Positions 9,642-20,315 of a DNA stretch of 64,000 nucleotides are shown one piece after another. This stretch comes from Bifidobacterium breve (GTDB taxonomy: Bacteria; Actinomycetota; Acidimicrobiia; Acidimicrobiales; Ilumatobacteraceae). Within the stretch, counting starts at the first letter, position 1; each line of letters begins with the position of its first letter. A model generated the notes under the pieces. It saw only the letters and a program-made list of their open reading frames with translations, had not been told where the DNA came from and did no database searches. The DNA lies in contig CAMDEC010000003.1 in the NCBI GenBank assembly GCA_945893395.1, positions 1 to 64,000 on the forward strand, in the 5' to 3' direction. Made by a program: the position numbers and the translations under genes.

Positions 9642-11297
9642 CTAACCAGAGTATTTATTCGTGATCGGTAAACGTCGATCTTTGCCGAAGGCCTTGGTGC
9701 TGATGCGCACGCCAGGTGCGCCTTGACGGCGTTTGTATTCGTTCATGTCCACGAGTCGCGCGATGCGCTTTACGAGGGCTGGATCGTGACCGAGTGCAAT
9801 AATCTCTCGGGCCGTTTTATCCTGCTCGACATACAACTCAAGTATCGGATCCAACAATTCATACGGCGGCAGACTCTGATCGTCGCGTTGGTCTGGTCGC
9901 AACTCAGCCGACGGAGCCTTTTGGATAATTGAGTGCGGAATCACACCGTGAGAACTTTGCTGATTGACATACGCGCAAATCTCATAAACCTTCAACTTGA
10001 ACAGGTCCTTAATCACCGCATAACCGCCCACCGAATCTCCGTACAAGGTGAAATAGCCGACCGCAATTTCACTCTTGTTGCCGGTTGTCAAAACCATCCA
10101 CCCGAATTTGTTGGAAAGCGCCATCAAAGTTGTGCCACGCACTCTGCTCTGCAAGTTCTCTTCGGTTAAATCTGCCTTGCGACCAGCGAAACTTGGCTCA
10201 AGCGACTTGAGGTATGCGCTAAATGCCGGCTCGATCGAAATTGTTTGGATATCGATTCCTAAACTTCGTGCCAACAACTCGGCATCAGAAATTGAACCCT
10301 CCGACGAATATCGCGATGGCATCGCGACGCCGTGTACATGTTCAGAACCAAGTGCCTGTGTCGCAACTGCAGCGACCAACGCCGAGTCAACCCCGCCAGA
10401 CAAACCGATTACGACATCTGTGAAGCCATTTTTACGCACATAATCTCGCGTGCCCAAGACGAGTGCGGCAAAAATCTGCGCGTCCTCGTCGAGGGGCTCA
10501 GCAACTTGACCACGCGACTGTTGTGGCGCTGGCACAGACTTTGACTTTGGCAGTACCAAATCACAAATCAACAACTCTTCGACAAACTGTGCTGCGCTGG
10601 CGACAAGTGTGCCGTCTGCGGCCAAGACCATTGAGCCGCCGTCAAACACAAGTTCATCTTGCCCACCGACTTGGTTGACATAGGCAACCACACACTCACC
10701 GTCACGCGCACGCGAACTCAACATTTCACGGCGCGAACCAATCTTGCCAGCATGAAACGGTGAACCGTTGATATTTAAATTCAACACGGCACCTAAGGAC
10801 GCCTGCACCGAAACTGGGCCCGATGGGTTCCAGATGTCTTCACAGATCGTTACGCCGACACACGCACCTTTGATCGTGAATAGAGGATTATGAACCCCCG
10901 GGGTGAAATATCTCTGCTCATCAAAGACGTCGTAGTTGGGCAGAAGATGTTTTCGATAGACACCAATGATTTTGCCGTTCTGACAAACCGCGGCGGCGTT
11001 GTAAGTTTTGTCCGTATCTTTTTCGATGTCGACAAAACCAACAACAGCAACCGTCTCACCGACGGCTTTTAAAATTTCTGCAAGAACAGTTTGGTTCTCG
11101 GATACGAATCCATCTTTTAAAACGAGGTCTTCGGGTGGATACCCGGTAATTGACAATTCAGGAAAGGCCACCACATCACAGCCAGCGACCACCGCCTGAT
11201 TATAAAAGTCAATAATTTTTGTTGCATTGGTTGCCAACGAGCCGACGATCGGGTTGATTTGGGCAAGCCCAACGCGAATATTGGCAAAATTCGGCAC
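9642..11297 (-). CDS. nadE: Glutamine-dependent NAD+ synthetase
   Basis: N-terminal nitrilase domain (GVTICEDIWNP) and C-terminal synthetase domain (GLSGGVDSALVAAVA). Confidence 0.95.
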   Translation of the reverse strand: MPNFANIRVGLAQINPIVGSLATNATKIIDFYNQAVVAGCDVVAFPELSITGYPPEDLVLKDGFVSENQTVLAEILKAVGETVAVVGFVDIEKDTDKTYNAAAVCQNGKIIGVYRKHLLPNYDVFDEQRYFTPGVHNPLFTIKGACVGVTICEDIWNPSGPVSVQASLGAVLNLNINGSPFHAGKIGSRREMLSSRARDGECVVAYVNQVGGQDELVFDGGSMVLAADGTLVASAAQFVEELLICDLVLPKSKSVPAPQQSRGQVAEPLDEDAQIFAALVLGTRDYVRKNGFTDVVIGLSGGVDSALVAAVATQALGSEHVHGVAMPSRYSSEGSISDAELLARSLGIDIQTISIEPAFSAYLKSLEPSFAGRKADLTEENLQSRVRGTTLMALSNKFGWMVLTTGNKSEIAVGYFTLYGDSVGGYAVIKDLFKLKVYEICAYVNQQSSHGVIPHSIIQKAPSAELRPDQRDDQSLPPYELLDPILELYVEQDKTAREIIALGHDPALVKRIARLVDMNEYKRRQGAPGVRISTKAFGKDRRLPITNKYSG

Positions 11298-11321
11298 AGT
11301 TTCAGGCTATCTAGGTAAAAC

Positions 11322-11359
11322 TTCACACGCCGTTTACAAACAGGCAACGGCTGAGAAAC
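11322..11359 (+). promoter_or_regulatory. Candidate GlnR box upstream of glnII: TTCAC-N6-TTTAC-N6-GCAAC-N6-GAAAC
   Basis: Four pentamers at exact 11-nt spacing, all ending in AC; resembles the actinobacterial GlnR consensus gTnAc-n6-GaAAc repeated. Confidence 0.55.
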
Positions 11360-11424
11360 GCCGATCGGCAAAACTATCGAGTATGAATTCGCTACGGGGC
11401 GAATTTTTGATGAAGGGAAATTAA

Positions 11425-12474
11425 ATGGCATATCAGGCTGAGTACATCTGGGTTGACGGCGTTACACCAACACCGACGTTGCGTTCAAAAACAAAGATCA
11501 TTGAGAGCGGTAGCAAGACTCTTCCAATTTGGGGCTTCGACGGTTCATCGACAAGTCAAGCAACTGGCGAAGCATCGGACTGCATTTTGAATCCGGTCTT
11601 TAGTTGCAAAGATCCAATTCGTGGCGGGAAGAACGTGCTAGTGATGTGCGAAGTGATGGTCGCGTCCACCGGTAAACCACACCCGACAAACACACGGGCA
11701 CAATGTGCTGAAACTGCCAAGCGTTACGCCGATGAAAAAATGATTTACGGCATCGAGCAGGAGTACACGATGATGCGTCTCAATGGTCGACCATTCGGTT
11801 TTCCAGAACTTTCCGGCGAGCCGGCACCGCAGGGCCCTTACTACTGCGGCGTCGGCGCGGGTCGCGTAATGGGTCGCGAAATCGTAGAGATCCATACCGA
11901 GATGTGTCTGGATGCTGGTCTGCATATCTCGGGCACGAACGCCGAAGTAATGCCCGGCCAATGGGAGTTTCAAATCGGGCCAGTTGATGCACTCAAAGTC
12001 AGCGATGAATTGCATGTTGCTCGATGGTTGTTGCACCGAATCGCCGAAGACTACGACGTAGTTATTTCACTCGATGCAAAACCACAAAAAGGAGACTGGA
12101 ACGGCGCTGGCTGTCACACCAACTTCTCGACAAAGGCAATGCGCTCGAATTACAAGGCAATCGACGATGCGTGCAAAGCACTCGGTAAAAGAATCAATGA
12201 GCACGTCAGCAACTACGGTCACGACATTGAAAGTCGCCTAACTGGCAAACACGAGACAGCTCCTTACAATAAGTTCACTTACGGTGTTTCAAACCGTGGA
12301 GCATCAGTGCGAATTCCGTGGCAGGTTGCTCGCGATCAAAAGGGTTACGCAGAAGATCGTCGACCAAACGCGAACATGGATCCATACGTCGTGACCCAAC
12401 TGATTCTTGAAACAGTTTGCGGACAATCCTCACCGAAAAAAAGTGCCGGTAAGAAGAAGGCAAAAAAGAAGTAG
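11425..12474 (+). CDS. glnII: Type II (eukaryotic-like) glutamine synthetase with Lys-rich C-terminal tail
   Basis: YIWVDG, IWGFDGSSTSQATG, EQEYTM, GPYYCGVGA, PQKGDWNGAGCHTNFST motifs. Confidence 0.95.
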   Translation: MAYQAEYIWVDGVTPTPTLRSKTKIIESGSKTLPIWGFDGSSTSQATGEASDCILNPVFSCKDPIRGGKNVLVMCEVMVASTGKPHPTNTRAQCAETAKRYADEKMIYGIEQEYTMMRLNGRPFGFPELSGEPAPQGPYYCGVGAGRVMGREIVEIHTEMCLDAGLHISGTNAEVMPGQWEFQIGPVDALKVSDELHVARWLLHRIAEDYDVVISLDAKPQKGDWNGAGCHTNFSTKAMRSNYKAIDDACKALGKRINEHVSNYGHDIESRLTGKHETAPYNKFTYGVSNRGASVRIPWQVARDQKGYAEDRRPNANMDPYVVTQLILETVCGQSSPKKSAGKKKAKKK

Positions 12475-12508
12475 CCAAAAACGATAAATCTCCAGAAATC
12501 CCATAGTC

Positions 12509-12550
12509 CTGCCGCCGTAACCCGAGTGAAACTCGCAGTTGTGGCGGCAG
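12509..12550. repeat. Long hairpin (13-bp stem with two G-U pairs, inner 5-bp stem) between glnII and glnA2-like gene; overlaps a GTAAC-N6-GAAAC GlnR half-box (12517-12532)
   Basis: CTGCCGCCGTAAC / GTTGTGGCGGCAG with inner CGAGT-GAA-ACTCG. Confidence 0.6.
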
Positions 12551-12587
12551 ACTGTATTTATGCGAAACGAGCGAAACGAGCGCTGAG

Positions 12588-13925
12588 ATGATTGAGCAAC
12601 AACGTGACTATGTGCTTCGCACCGTTGAAGAACGGGGTATCCGTCTGGTGCGTCTGTGGTTCACCGATGTGCTCGGAAACCTCAAGAGTTTCGCCATCAG
12701 TCCAGCCGAAATGGAAAATGCACTCAACGACGGCATGATTTTTGACGGGTCGGCAATTGACGGTTTCAGTCGGATTCAAGAAAGTGACGTGCTGGCTTTA
12801 CCGGATGCGAACACTTTCGAAGTCTTGCCATGGGTCGATCCCAAGGGTGCCGAGGCAAGAGTGTTTTGCGATATCGCCAAACTTGATGGCACTCCGTTTG
12901 ATGGTGACCCACGACAGGTGTTGCGCCGCAACTTGAACACTGCCAGAGAACTCGGCTACCAATTTTATGTCGCTCCAGACATTGAATACTTTTACTTTGA
13001 TCCTCCAGCGGTTGACTCACGACCAGTTCCGCTGGACGAAGGCGGTTTCTTCGACTTGACGAGCACCGACATCACAAGTTCGTTGCGCAAAGAAACAATT
13101 CGCACGCTCGAGACGATGAGCATCCCGGTTGAATACAGTTTCCACGAAGACTCGCCCAGCCAGCACGAGATAGATCTTCGACACACTGATGCCCTCACGA
13201 TGGCCGACAGCGTGATGACATTTCGTCTGGTTGTCAAAGAAATCGCGGCGTTGCACAATGTGCACGCAACATTTATGCCCAAACCACTCGAGGGTGTACA
13301 GGGTTCTGGCATGCATCTGCATCTCACCTTGTTCAAAGACGAACAAAACGCGTTTCATGATGCCAGCGACCCATATAACTTGTCGGTGACGGCCAAACAA
13401 TTCATGGCCGGACTACTGCGTCATGCCGCAGAAATAACCGCGGTAACGAACCAAAATATAAATAGTTACAAGCGTCTGGTGCCAGGCTTCGAAGCGCCTG
13501 TGCATATTTCATGGGCACGCAACAACCGAAGTGGTCTTATCCGTGTGCCAGTTCAAAAACGAAACAGCGATCAGACAACCCGAATTGAATACAGATCTCC
13601 TGACCCAGCGTGCAACCCTTACCTCGCATTCTCGGTGATTCTTGCCGCTGGTTTACGCGGCATTCGAGAAGGCTACGAACTTCCAGCAGAAGCAGATTCA
13701 AACCTTTTTGAGATGGGTGACGACATGCTGGCGAAACTTGGTATCGAGCAACTTCCCCAGTCGATGTCTGATGCATTACGGGTCATGGAGCGCTCAGAAC
13801 TCGTCGCAGAAGCACTTGGTGAGCACATCTTTGAATGGTTCTTGCGCAATAAACGTGCCGAGTGGCGTGGCTACAAGACTCACATCAGTCAATACGAACT
13901 CAATCGCTACCTGCGTTCACTCTGA
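12588..13925 (+). CDS. Type I glutamine synthetase, GlnA2-like; adenylylation Tyr position is Phe (DSNLFEM)
   Basis: RLWFTDVLGNLKSFAI, FDGSAIDGFSRIQESD, resembles mycobacterial GlnA2. Confidence 0.93.
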   Translation: MIEQQRDYVLRTVEERGIRLVRLWFTDVLGNLKSFAISPAEMENALNDGMIFDGSAIDGFSRIQESDVLALPDANTFEVLPWVDPKGAEARVFCDIAKLDGTPFDGDPRQVLRRNLNTARELGYQFYVAPDIEYFYFDPPAVDSRPVPLDEGGFFDLTSTDITSSLRKETIRTLETMSIPVEYSFHEDSPSQHEIDLRHTDALTMADSVMTFRLVVKEIAALHNVHATFMPKPLEGVQGSGMHLHLTLFKDEQNAFHDASDPYNLSVTAKQFMAGLLRHAAEITAVTNQNINSYKRLVPGFEAPVHISWARNNRSGLIRVPVQKRNSDQTTRIEYRSPDPACNPYLAFSVILAAGLRGIREGYELPAEADSNLFEMGDDMLAKLGIEQLPQSMSDALRVMERSELVAEALGEHIFEWFLRNKRAEWRGYKTHISQYELNRYLRSL

Positions 13926-13933
13926 GTGAAACG

Positions 13934-14626
13934 ATGAGTAACGAACAAGATCGATTGCTTGTAGTCTTTCCCGATCCGGCGCCAATTGATGTCGCGCGAA
14001 CCCTCGATTTGTCGGGCTATTCGTGGAAGGCGGTCAAGTCGAACGATGCACTTGACAAACTCGAACCCACACACGGCTGGGCAGGCGCCGTGGTCGACTG
14101 CAGCCAAGACCCCGAGTCGGCATGGGCAATTTGTCGGTCTTTGCGTCGACGCGAAAATCCGGTCAGCCGCGTGATCGTGCTTGTCAGTGGCGCACAACTT
14201 GCTGATCTTGAAATGCGTGAAGATCTTTTTGACGACTTCTGTCTTGCGCCAGTTCACCCGCGCGAACTTGACTCACGGTTGCGACACTTGTTTTACAGCG
14301 AGATGTCGGTTTCGCGCGAATCACTGATTGAGTACGGCGGTTTGAGCCTCAACACCGAGACTTATCAAGCATCATTCGGTGGCACTCCTCTTGATCTGAC
14401 CTACATGGAGTACGAACTGCTGAAGTTCTTGGCGCAAAACCCCGGCAAAGTTTTCAGCCGCGAAATATTGCTGTCTCGAGTCTGGGGATACGAGTACTAC
14501 GGCGGTGCTAGAACAGTTGATGTGCATATTCGTCGTCTGCGCGCGAAACTCGGCGAAGAACATGCCAACTTGATCGAGACGGTTCGCAGTGTTGGCTATC
14601 GCTTTGGCCAATCTAAATGGAGCTGA
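13934..14626 (+). CDS. Orphan OmpR-family response regulator with atypical receiver, GlnR-like
   Basis: C-terminal winged helix ([33 protein letters not shown]); receiver lacks the canonical acidic pair and Lys; adjacent to two GS genes. Confidence 0.8.
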   Translation: MSNEQDRLLVVFPDPAPIDVARTLDLSGYSWKAVKSNDALDKLEPTHGWAGAVVDCSQDPESAWAICRSLRRRENPVSRVIVLVSGAQLADLEMREDLFDDFCLAPVHPRELDSRLRHLFYSEMSVSRESLIEYGGLSLNTETYQASFGGTPLDLTYMEYELLKFLAQNPGKVFSREILLSRVWGYEYYGGARTVDVHIRRLRAKLGEEHANLIETVRSVGYRFGQSKWS

Positions 14627-14633
14627 TGCGCTA

Positions 14634-16925
14634 GTGACCGAACAGGCCCTCGATGTGACAATTGATTTGAGCCTTTCGGGCATGTCATGCAACGCATGCG
14701 CAATGACGATCGAAAAAGGTTTGAACAAAATCTCTGGTGTTAATGCAACCGTCAACTATGCGACAGAGTCGGCTCGGGTCAACTTTTCAAGCGAACTTAC
14801 GAACACAGATGCTCTTATCCAAACCGTAAAGTCGCTTGGCTACAGCGCTCGACTACTCGAAAACACGACCGCTGAAATGCTCGATGCAGAAGTTGACGAA
14901 CGAGTTGCGATGTTGCTAACCCGGCTAACTGTTTCGGTATTTTTCTCGATACCAGTGGTGTTAATTTCAATGATCCCCAGCCTGCAATTCAAAAATTGGC
15001 AATGGTTCGCCCTTATTCTCAGCGCACCAGTGGTTACTTGGGGGGCGTGGCCATTTCATCGGGCGGCTCTGATGAATGCGCGACATCGCGCGACGACGAT
15101 GGACACCTTGATTTCGATTGGCGTATTTGCCTCAACCGCTTGGTCAATTTGGACAATTGTCTGGGGTGACGCGGTTGATCATATTTACCGTGGCTCATCA
15201 CATGAGATGAGCATGACCGGCATGATGAAGTCGGGTGACAGTACTCATATCTATTTAGAAGTGGCCGTGGCCGTAACTGTGTTCTTGCTGGCTGGTAGAT
15301 ATTTCGAGGCCCGCGCGAAAAATCGTGCGAGCGATGCGCTGCGTTCACTGCTCGCGCTTAACGCGAGAACTGCAACAGTTCTTCGAGATTCGCAAGAACT
15401 CCTGATTGACGCCTCACTAGTGCGTGTCAATGATCTGATGGTCGTGCGACCAGGAGAAATTATTCCGGCTGATGGCGTCGTCGTTGAAGGCAACTCATCA
15501 CTTGATTTATCTGCGTTGACAGGCGAAAGTGTGCCGACCGATGTAGCACCAGGCGGTGCAGTTACGGGCACGACCGTCAACATCACTGGTCGTCTGATCG
15601 TGCGCGCGACTCGTGTTGGTGCCGAGACGACATTCGCCCAAATCACGCGGCTCGTGCGCGACGCACAAACCACGAAAGCACCGGTGCAACGACTTGCCGA
15701 TCGCGTCAGCGGAGTCTTTGTGCCAGCAGTTATCGGTCTTTCAATAGTCACTTTTCTTGGCTGGTTTTTTCTCGAAGACTCGACTACTCAAGCATTCACC
15801 GCCGCAGTGGCAGTTTTGATCATCGCCTGCCCCTGTGCGCTCGGGCTTGCAACGCCAACCGCGTTGATGGTTGGCAGCGGGCGTGCCGCCCAAATGGGCA
15901 TCGTTATTAAAGGTGTCGACGTTTTGCAAAGCACTCGTCGAATTGACACGGTCGTATTCGATAAAACCGGGACGATCACCACCGGGATAATGCAATTGAT
16001 TGACGTATCGGTTGCGCCTGGTGCAGATCGACGCGAAGTGCTCAAGTTCGCTGGGGCTCTTGAACACGCGAGCGAACATCCAGTTGCTCGGGCAATCGCT
16101 GCAGCCGCGCGCAAAGAACTGGGCGCTTTGCCTGATGTCAGCGATTTTATTTCATCGCCCGGTATGGGAACATCAGGAATCGTCGAGTCACAAAAAGTAA
16201 TGGTTGGCCGTGAATCTTTGTTCAGCACGTCGCTCGTGGTCGTGCCTGCAGATTTGCGTGATGCCCTTGCCCGAGCAAGACGTGCCGGAAATACGGCTGT
16301 GCTCGTCGTGATTAGTGGTCTTGTCAAAGGCGTTTGTGTCGTCGCCGACCAACCCAAACCAACAAGTGCTCAAGCAATCGCCGAACTTGACAAACTTGGG
16401 TTGCGCTCAGTTCTATTGACCGGGGACAACGACTCGACGGCAACGGCCATTGCGATTCAAGTTGGGATCAAAAATGACGATCAACATGTCATCGCTGGCG
16501 TTCTACCGAACGAAAAAGTTCGCGTGGTCGCCGATCTACAACAACGTGGTTATGCCGTGGCGATGGTTGGTGACGGGGTCAATGATGCGGCCGCGCTTGC
16601 ACAGGCTGATGTTGGCATCGCCATGGGCACCGGCACGGATGTGGCAATGAACGCCAGCGACCTAACAATCGTCAGTGGTGATTTGCGACTGGTCGCCGAT
16701 GCGATTTTGCTTTCACGAGCCACTTTGCGCACGATCACGGCCAATGTTTTTTGGGCGTTTGCATACAACACAGCGGCAATTCCATTGGCTGCACTTGGTT
16801 ATCTCAACCCGATGTGGGCCGGGCTGGCAATGGCTCTTTCGAGCATCTTTGTTGTTACCAATAGTTTGCGATTGCGAAAGACAAAACTCACGCCGAACAC
16901 TGCGTTCGTGCACGCAACTCGCTGA
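14634..16925 (+). CDS. copA: Copper-type heavy-metal P1B-ATPase
   Basis: HMA motif [12 protein letters not shown] in [31 protein letters not shown]. Confidence 0.93.
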   Translation: MTEQALDVTIDLSLSGMSCNACAMTIEKGLNKISGVNATVNYATESARVNFSSELTNTDALIQTVKSLGYSARLLENTTAEMLDAEVDERVAMLLTRLTVSVFFSIPVVLISMIPSLQFKNWQWFALILSAPVVTWGAWPFHRAALMNARHRATTMDTLISIGVFASTAWSIWTIVWGDAVDHIYRGSSHEMSMTGMMKSGDSTHIYLEVAVAVTVFLLAGRYFEARAKNRASDALRSLLALNARTATVLRDSQELLIDASLVRVNDLMVVRPGEIIPADGVVVEGNSSLDLSALTGESVPTDVAPGGAVTGTTVNITGRLIVRATRVGAETTFAQITRLVRDAQTTKAPVQRLADRVSGVFVPAVIGLSIVTFLGWFFLEDSTTQAFTAAVAVLIIACPCALGLATPTALMVGSGRAAQMGIVIKGVDVLQSTRRIDTVVFDKTGTITTGIMQLIDVSVAPGADRREVLKFAGALEHASEHPVARAIAAAARKELGALPDVSDFISSPGMGTSGIVESQKVMVGRESLFSTSLVVVPADLRDALARARRAGNTAVLVVISGLVKGVCVVADQPKPTSAQAIAELDKLGLRSVLLTGDNDSTATAIAIQVGIKNDDQHVIAGVLPNEKVRVVADLQQRGYAVAMVGDGVNDAAALAQADVGIAMGTGTDVAMNASDLTIVSGDLRLVADAILLSRATLRTITANVFWAFAYNTAAIPLAALGYLNPMWAGLAMALSSIFVVTNSLRLRKTKLTPNTAFVHATR

Positions 16926-17682
16926 TTGCTTGCGCGCGCCAAGCGCGAGCCGTTCGTTCGGCGATGCCGTAGTGTTTGGCGATCGTCGCCGCAGTTTGAC
17001 CCTTGGCTACCGCACGCAAAACTTCGACGTGTCGCGAATCTATCCCCTGAGTAATCGCCAAACTCAGCAAGTTTTCGAGGCTCACTTGCGGTTCAAAGTC
17101 ATCGCTCTGCGGCTCGGCGATAATTTCGCCGAGCAGTCTCGGCTCGACTGTGAAAACTTTGACTTTCTTAGAACGGTTACCTTGCACGAAGGCAAAATAT
17201 TCGCTGTCCAGAACAAGATTTGAGGCGACTTTGTTTGGGCGACGGTGCCATGGATATTGACGAATCACCGTCCATGCACTCGGCAAAACATCTGAAATTG
17301 CGGCATCAATACCTCCTTGCATAATTTGCCCACGGCGCCGGGCAATCGAAATCAACGGTGGCAATATTCTCTGTAAAACAATTCTCGCGGCAAGTTCGTC
17401 GGTAGATGCTCGCTTGACTAACAGCCAAAGATAACTGTCGCCCTGTGAATCATCGCGCGCAGTGTTGAAACCTGCACGAGTTAAAACTTGGTCGAGATTT
17501 TTAATTTTGTCGCCTGGCAATTTCCACGAGTTGACAACATCGACTTCTTTGCGTCGCGAACTAATTAGTTCCCATTCTTTGATCAATTTTGCGACTGGGC
17601 TGTTGGGTCGCTGGGTCAACCCTGGGCTCCAGACCAATTGCGGTGGATGTTTCACTGACTGTTTTTTGTCGTTTTGGGTCAT
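16888..17682 (-). CDS. Putative DNA-binding protein with C-terminal HTH (sigma-70 region 4-like)
   Basis: [43 protein letters not shown]. Confidence 0.55.
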   Translation of the reverse strand: MTQNDKKQSVKHPPQLVWSPGLTQRPNSPVAKLIKEWELISSRRKEVDVVNSWKLPGDKIKNLDQVLTRAGFNTARDDSQGDSYLWLLVKRASTDELAARIVLQRILPPLISIARRRGQIMQGGIDAAISDVLPSAWTVIRQYPWHRRPNKVASNLVLDSEYFAFVQGNRSKKVKVFTVEPRLLGEIIAEPQSDDFEPQVSLENLLSLAITQGIDSRHVEVLRAVAKGQTAATIAKHYGIAERTARAWRAQAISELRARTQCSA

Positions 17683-17786
17683 GCTCCAAATCGTTGAAAC
17701 TCAACATCACCGAGATTGCAACGCCAGAACTCACCGCAACTCTCACCAATAAAGATTTATCCAGAGTTTTTGGGCATACTTGGTAA

Positions 17787-18443
17787 ATGCGAATCACTTT
17801 GCCGTCCGGCACCCAATGCGAAATTGACAAGTCGGTAAAAAATCCCGCCATGGGGCTGGTTATCGCACCGGATATCTTCAGTTTGCGTCCGCTTTATGAC
17901 GACCTCGTCAAAAAATTGGCCAATGACTGGCGATTTGCGGTTTGCGCAGTTGAACCGTTTCCAGGCCTAACTCTGGGCCCAGAAATTGAACCTCGGTTCA
18001 CCGCTGTTCCATCTTTGAGCGATGAGAATCATCTGCGAGATTTGATCGAGGCGGCGGACTCACTCGAAACTCCAGAGGTCGGGTTAATCGGCTTTTGTAT
18101 GGGTGGGATGTACTGCTTCAAATCTGCACGGTCTGCAAGATTCAAAAAAATCGTCTCTTTTTATGGAATGATAAAAATTCCTGGTGCTTGGAAAAGCCAA
18201 ACACAAGGTGAACCCCTCGACTATCTAGACACCGGCCACGCCGATCGCGTACTTGCAATCATCGGTGGCAAAGATAACTACACGCCACCCGCGGATGTTG
18301 CCGAGTTGGTTCAACTCAAGGTGCGCACGAAGATTTACCCAGATGCCGAACATGCCTTTGCGCATGATGCATCACGACCGGTTCATCGCGCGCAAGAAGC
18401 AGCCGATGCGTTCAGCCAAGCCCACACGTGGCTCGTGAATTAA
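17787..18443 (+). CDS. Dienelactone hydrolase family protein
   Basis: GLIGFCMGGMYCF nucleophile motif, HAFAHDAS. Confidence 0.85.
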   Translation: MRITLPSGTQCEIDKSVKNPAMGLVIAPDIFSLRPLYDDLVKKLANDWRFAVCAVEPFPGLTLGPEIEPRFTAVPSLSDENHLRDLIEAADSLETPEVGLIGFCMGGMYCFKSARSARFKKIVSFYGMIKIPGAWKSQTQGEPLDYLDTGHADRVLAIIGGKDNYTPPADVAELVQLKVRTKIYPDAEHAFAHDASRPVHRAQEAADAFSQAHTWLVN

Positions 18444-18447
18444 TCTG

Positions 18448-19113
18448 CTAACTGGCGCGAAACTCTAGTTTCGCTCGCATCAAGATTCGATAGCGACGAT
18501 CATGTTGCTCGAGCCAGCCAAGACGTATGAAACTTGCGATTGCTTTGTTGACTCGCTCACGCGATGCGCCAACCATTCCTGCAAGTTCTTCTTGCGTGAT
18601 CGGCAAGACAAATTCATCTTTGCCGCCCGACAACTCGAGCAGTCTCTTCGCCGTTCGTCCTGTGACATCAAGAAATACGCTGTCCGACAAGACTTCGTCC
18701 ATCGTTCGAAGGCGTTTTGCCAACAATTTCGTCACGCCCCACAACATTGATGGATTTGCTTGCAGCTGCTCGCGCACGGTCGCATAAGAGATTTGTAGAA
18801 CAGACGAAGATTCAATCGCCCTTGCCATTGCACTGCGCTCTCCACCATCAAGCAAAGCAAGTTCACCGAACAAATCTCCGCGCTCCATAAGCGCGAGCAT
18901 GCTTTCGCGACTATCTAAAGGTCGATTGCCAATTGCGATTGCAATACGACCAGACAACACGATGTACATCGACTCTGGTTTGTCACCTTCTTTGAACAAA
19001 ATATCACCACGTTGCAAATTGCGCGTCTCGCCTTGAGCAGCGATAGTCGCCAATACATCGGCAGATGTATCCGCAAAGAACTCGCTAGCTTGAAGAAGTT
19101 CGTCGTGTCCCAT
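18448..19113 (-). CDS. Crp/Fnr family transcriptional regulator
   Basis: cNMP-binding domain (GDLFGELALLDGGERSAMARA) and HTH (ITQEELAGMVGASRERVNKAIASF). Confidence 0.92.
   Translation of the reverse strand: MGHDELLQASEFFADTSADVLATIAAQGETRNLQRGDILFKEGDKPESMYIVLSGRIAIAIGNRPLDSRESMLALMERGDLFGELALLDGGERSAMARAIESSSVLQISYATVREQLQANPSMLWGVTKLLAKRLRTMDEVLSDSVFLDVTGRTAKRLLELSGGKDEFVLPITQEELAGMVGASRERVNKAIASFIRLGWLEQHDRRYRILMRAKLEFRAS
18457..18474. terminator. Inverted repeat GCGAAACT-CT-AGTTTCGC at convergent gene ends
   Basis: 8-bp perfect arms between convergent DLH and Crp genes; no T-tract. Confidence 0.35.
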
Positions 19114-19137
19114 TAGGCAATGACGGTACTACCCTAA

Positions 19138-19800
19138 ATGGGCATGAACACCATCTCAAGGCAACGAGTTGGTGAAAAAATCTGGACGATTGTCGTGGCC
19201 GCTGGCTCCGGCTCAAGATTTGGAAGCCCCAAGCAGTTTTCACTAATCAACGAGCGCCGAGTAGTCGACTGGGCCGTTGAAACTGCGCGTCTGGCTAGTG
19301 ACGGTGTGGTCGTGGTTTTGCCGGCCGATCAGGCCACACGAGAAGGCGGGGTTGTGGGTGGTGCCACTCGAAGCGCCTCGGTTCGCAGTGGTTTGGCTGC
19401 GGTACCCAATGACGCCACGATTATCTGTGTTCACGATGCAGCCCGACCATTTGCCTCAGAGTTTTTGTTCGATGAGGTCATCAATGCGGTGTGTGCAGGC
19501 GCAGACGGCGCGGTACCGGGCCTACCTGTGGTCGACACAATCAAGTTTGTCGGCGAAAATAATGTGGTTGTTTCAACGCCGAATCGACGAGATCTGGTTG
19601 CAGTGCAAACCCCGCAGGCTTTTAGGGCCAAGACACTTCGACAAGCGCACGCGCACAACCCGGAAGGTACCGATGACTCGACGCTGGTTGAAAATAACGG
19701 TTTCAGGGTTGTCGTCGTAAATGGTGATCCGTTGAATCGAAAAATCACCACACCTGAAGATTTAAATTGGGCTCGCGCAGTCTCGCGTGGCGAGGTGTAA
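19138..19800 (+). CDS. ispD: 2-C-methyl-D-erythritol 4-phosphate cytidylyltransferase
   Basis: VVAAGSGSRFGSPKQF, VHDAARPF; upstream of ispF. Confidence 0.93.
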   Translation: MGMNTISRQRVGEKIWTIVVAAGSGSRFGSPKQFSLINERRVVDWAVETARLASDGVVVVLPADQATREGGVVGGATRSASVRSGLAAVPNDATIICVHDAARPFASEFLFDEVINAVCAGADGAVPGLPVVDTIKFVGENNVVVSTPNRRDLVAVQTPQAFRAKTLRQAHAHNPEGTDDSTLVENNGFRVVVVNGDPLNRKITTPEDLNWARAVSRGEV

Positions 19801-19810
19801 AGATTTAGTT

Positions 19811-20302
19811 ATGACGGTGCAGGTGCGAGTAGGTCAAGGCTTTGATATCCATCGTTTCGTCGATGCAAGCGATACTCAGCGCCAACTAATTCTTGGTGGT
19901 GTTCACTATGCCAACGAGCGCGGGCTCGTCGGGCACAGTGACGCAGATGTGGTGGCACATGCTGCAGCCGAAGCAATACTTGGTGCCTGCGGCCTTGGCA
20001 ATATTGGTGAGCACTTTCCTGACACTGATGAAAAGTATAAGAATGTCGACTCAATAAAGTTGCTCCAACTGGTTGCAAAAATGACACGAGACAATAATTT
20101 TGAAATCGGCAATGTCGATTGCAGCGTCGTCTGTGAACAGCCAAAAATTTCGGTTCATCGAGACGAGATGCAGCGCATTCTTTCAGCCGCAGTAGGTGCG
20201 CCAGTCACAGTGAAAGGTCGTCGAGCCGAAGGTCTTGGCGCACTCGGTCGGTCTGAAGGCATTGCCTGTTGGGCAGTTGCTGTCGTTACTCAGGACAACT
20301 AG
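19811..20302 (+). CDS. ispF: 2-C-methyl-D-erythritol 2,4-cyclodiphosphate synthase
   Basis: RVGQGFDIHRF, LVGHSDADVVAHA, NIGEHFPDTD. Confidence 0.96.
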   Translation: MTVQVRVGQGFDIHRFVDASDTQRQLILGGVHYANERGLVGHSDADVVAHAAAEAILGACGLGNIGEHFPDTDEKYKNVDSIKLLQLVAKMTRDNNFEIGNVDCSVVCEQPKISVHRDEMQRILSAAVGAPVTVKGRRAEGLGALGRSEGIACWAVAVVTQDN

Positions 20303-20315
20303 AAAAACAATTCGG

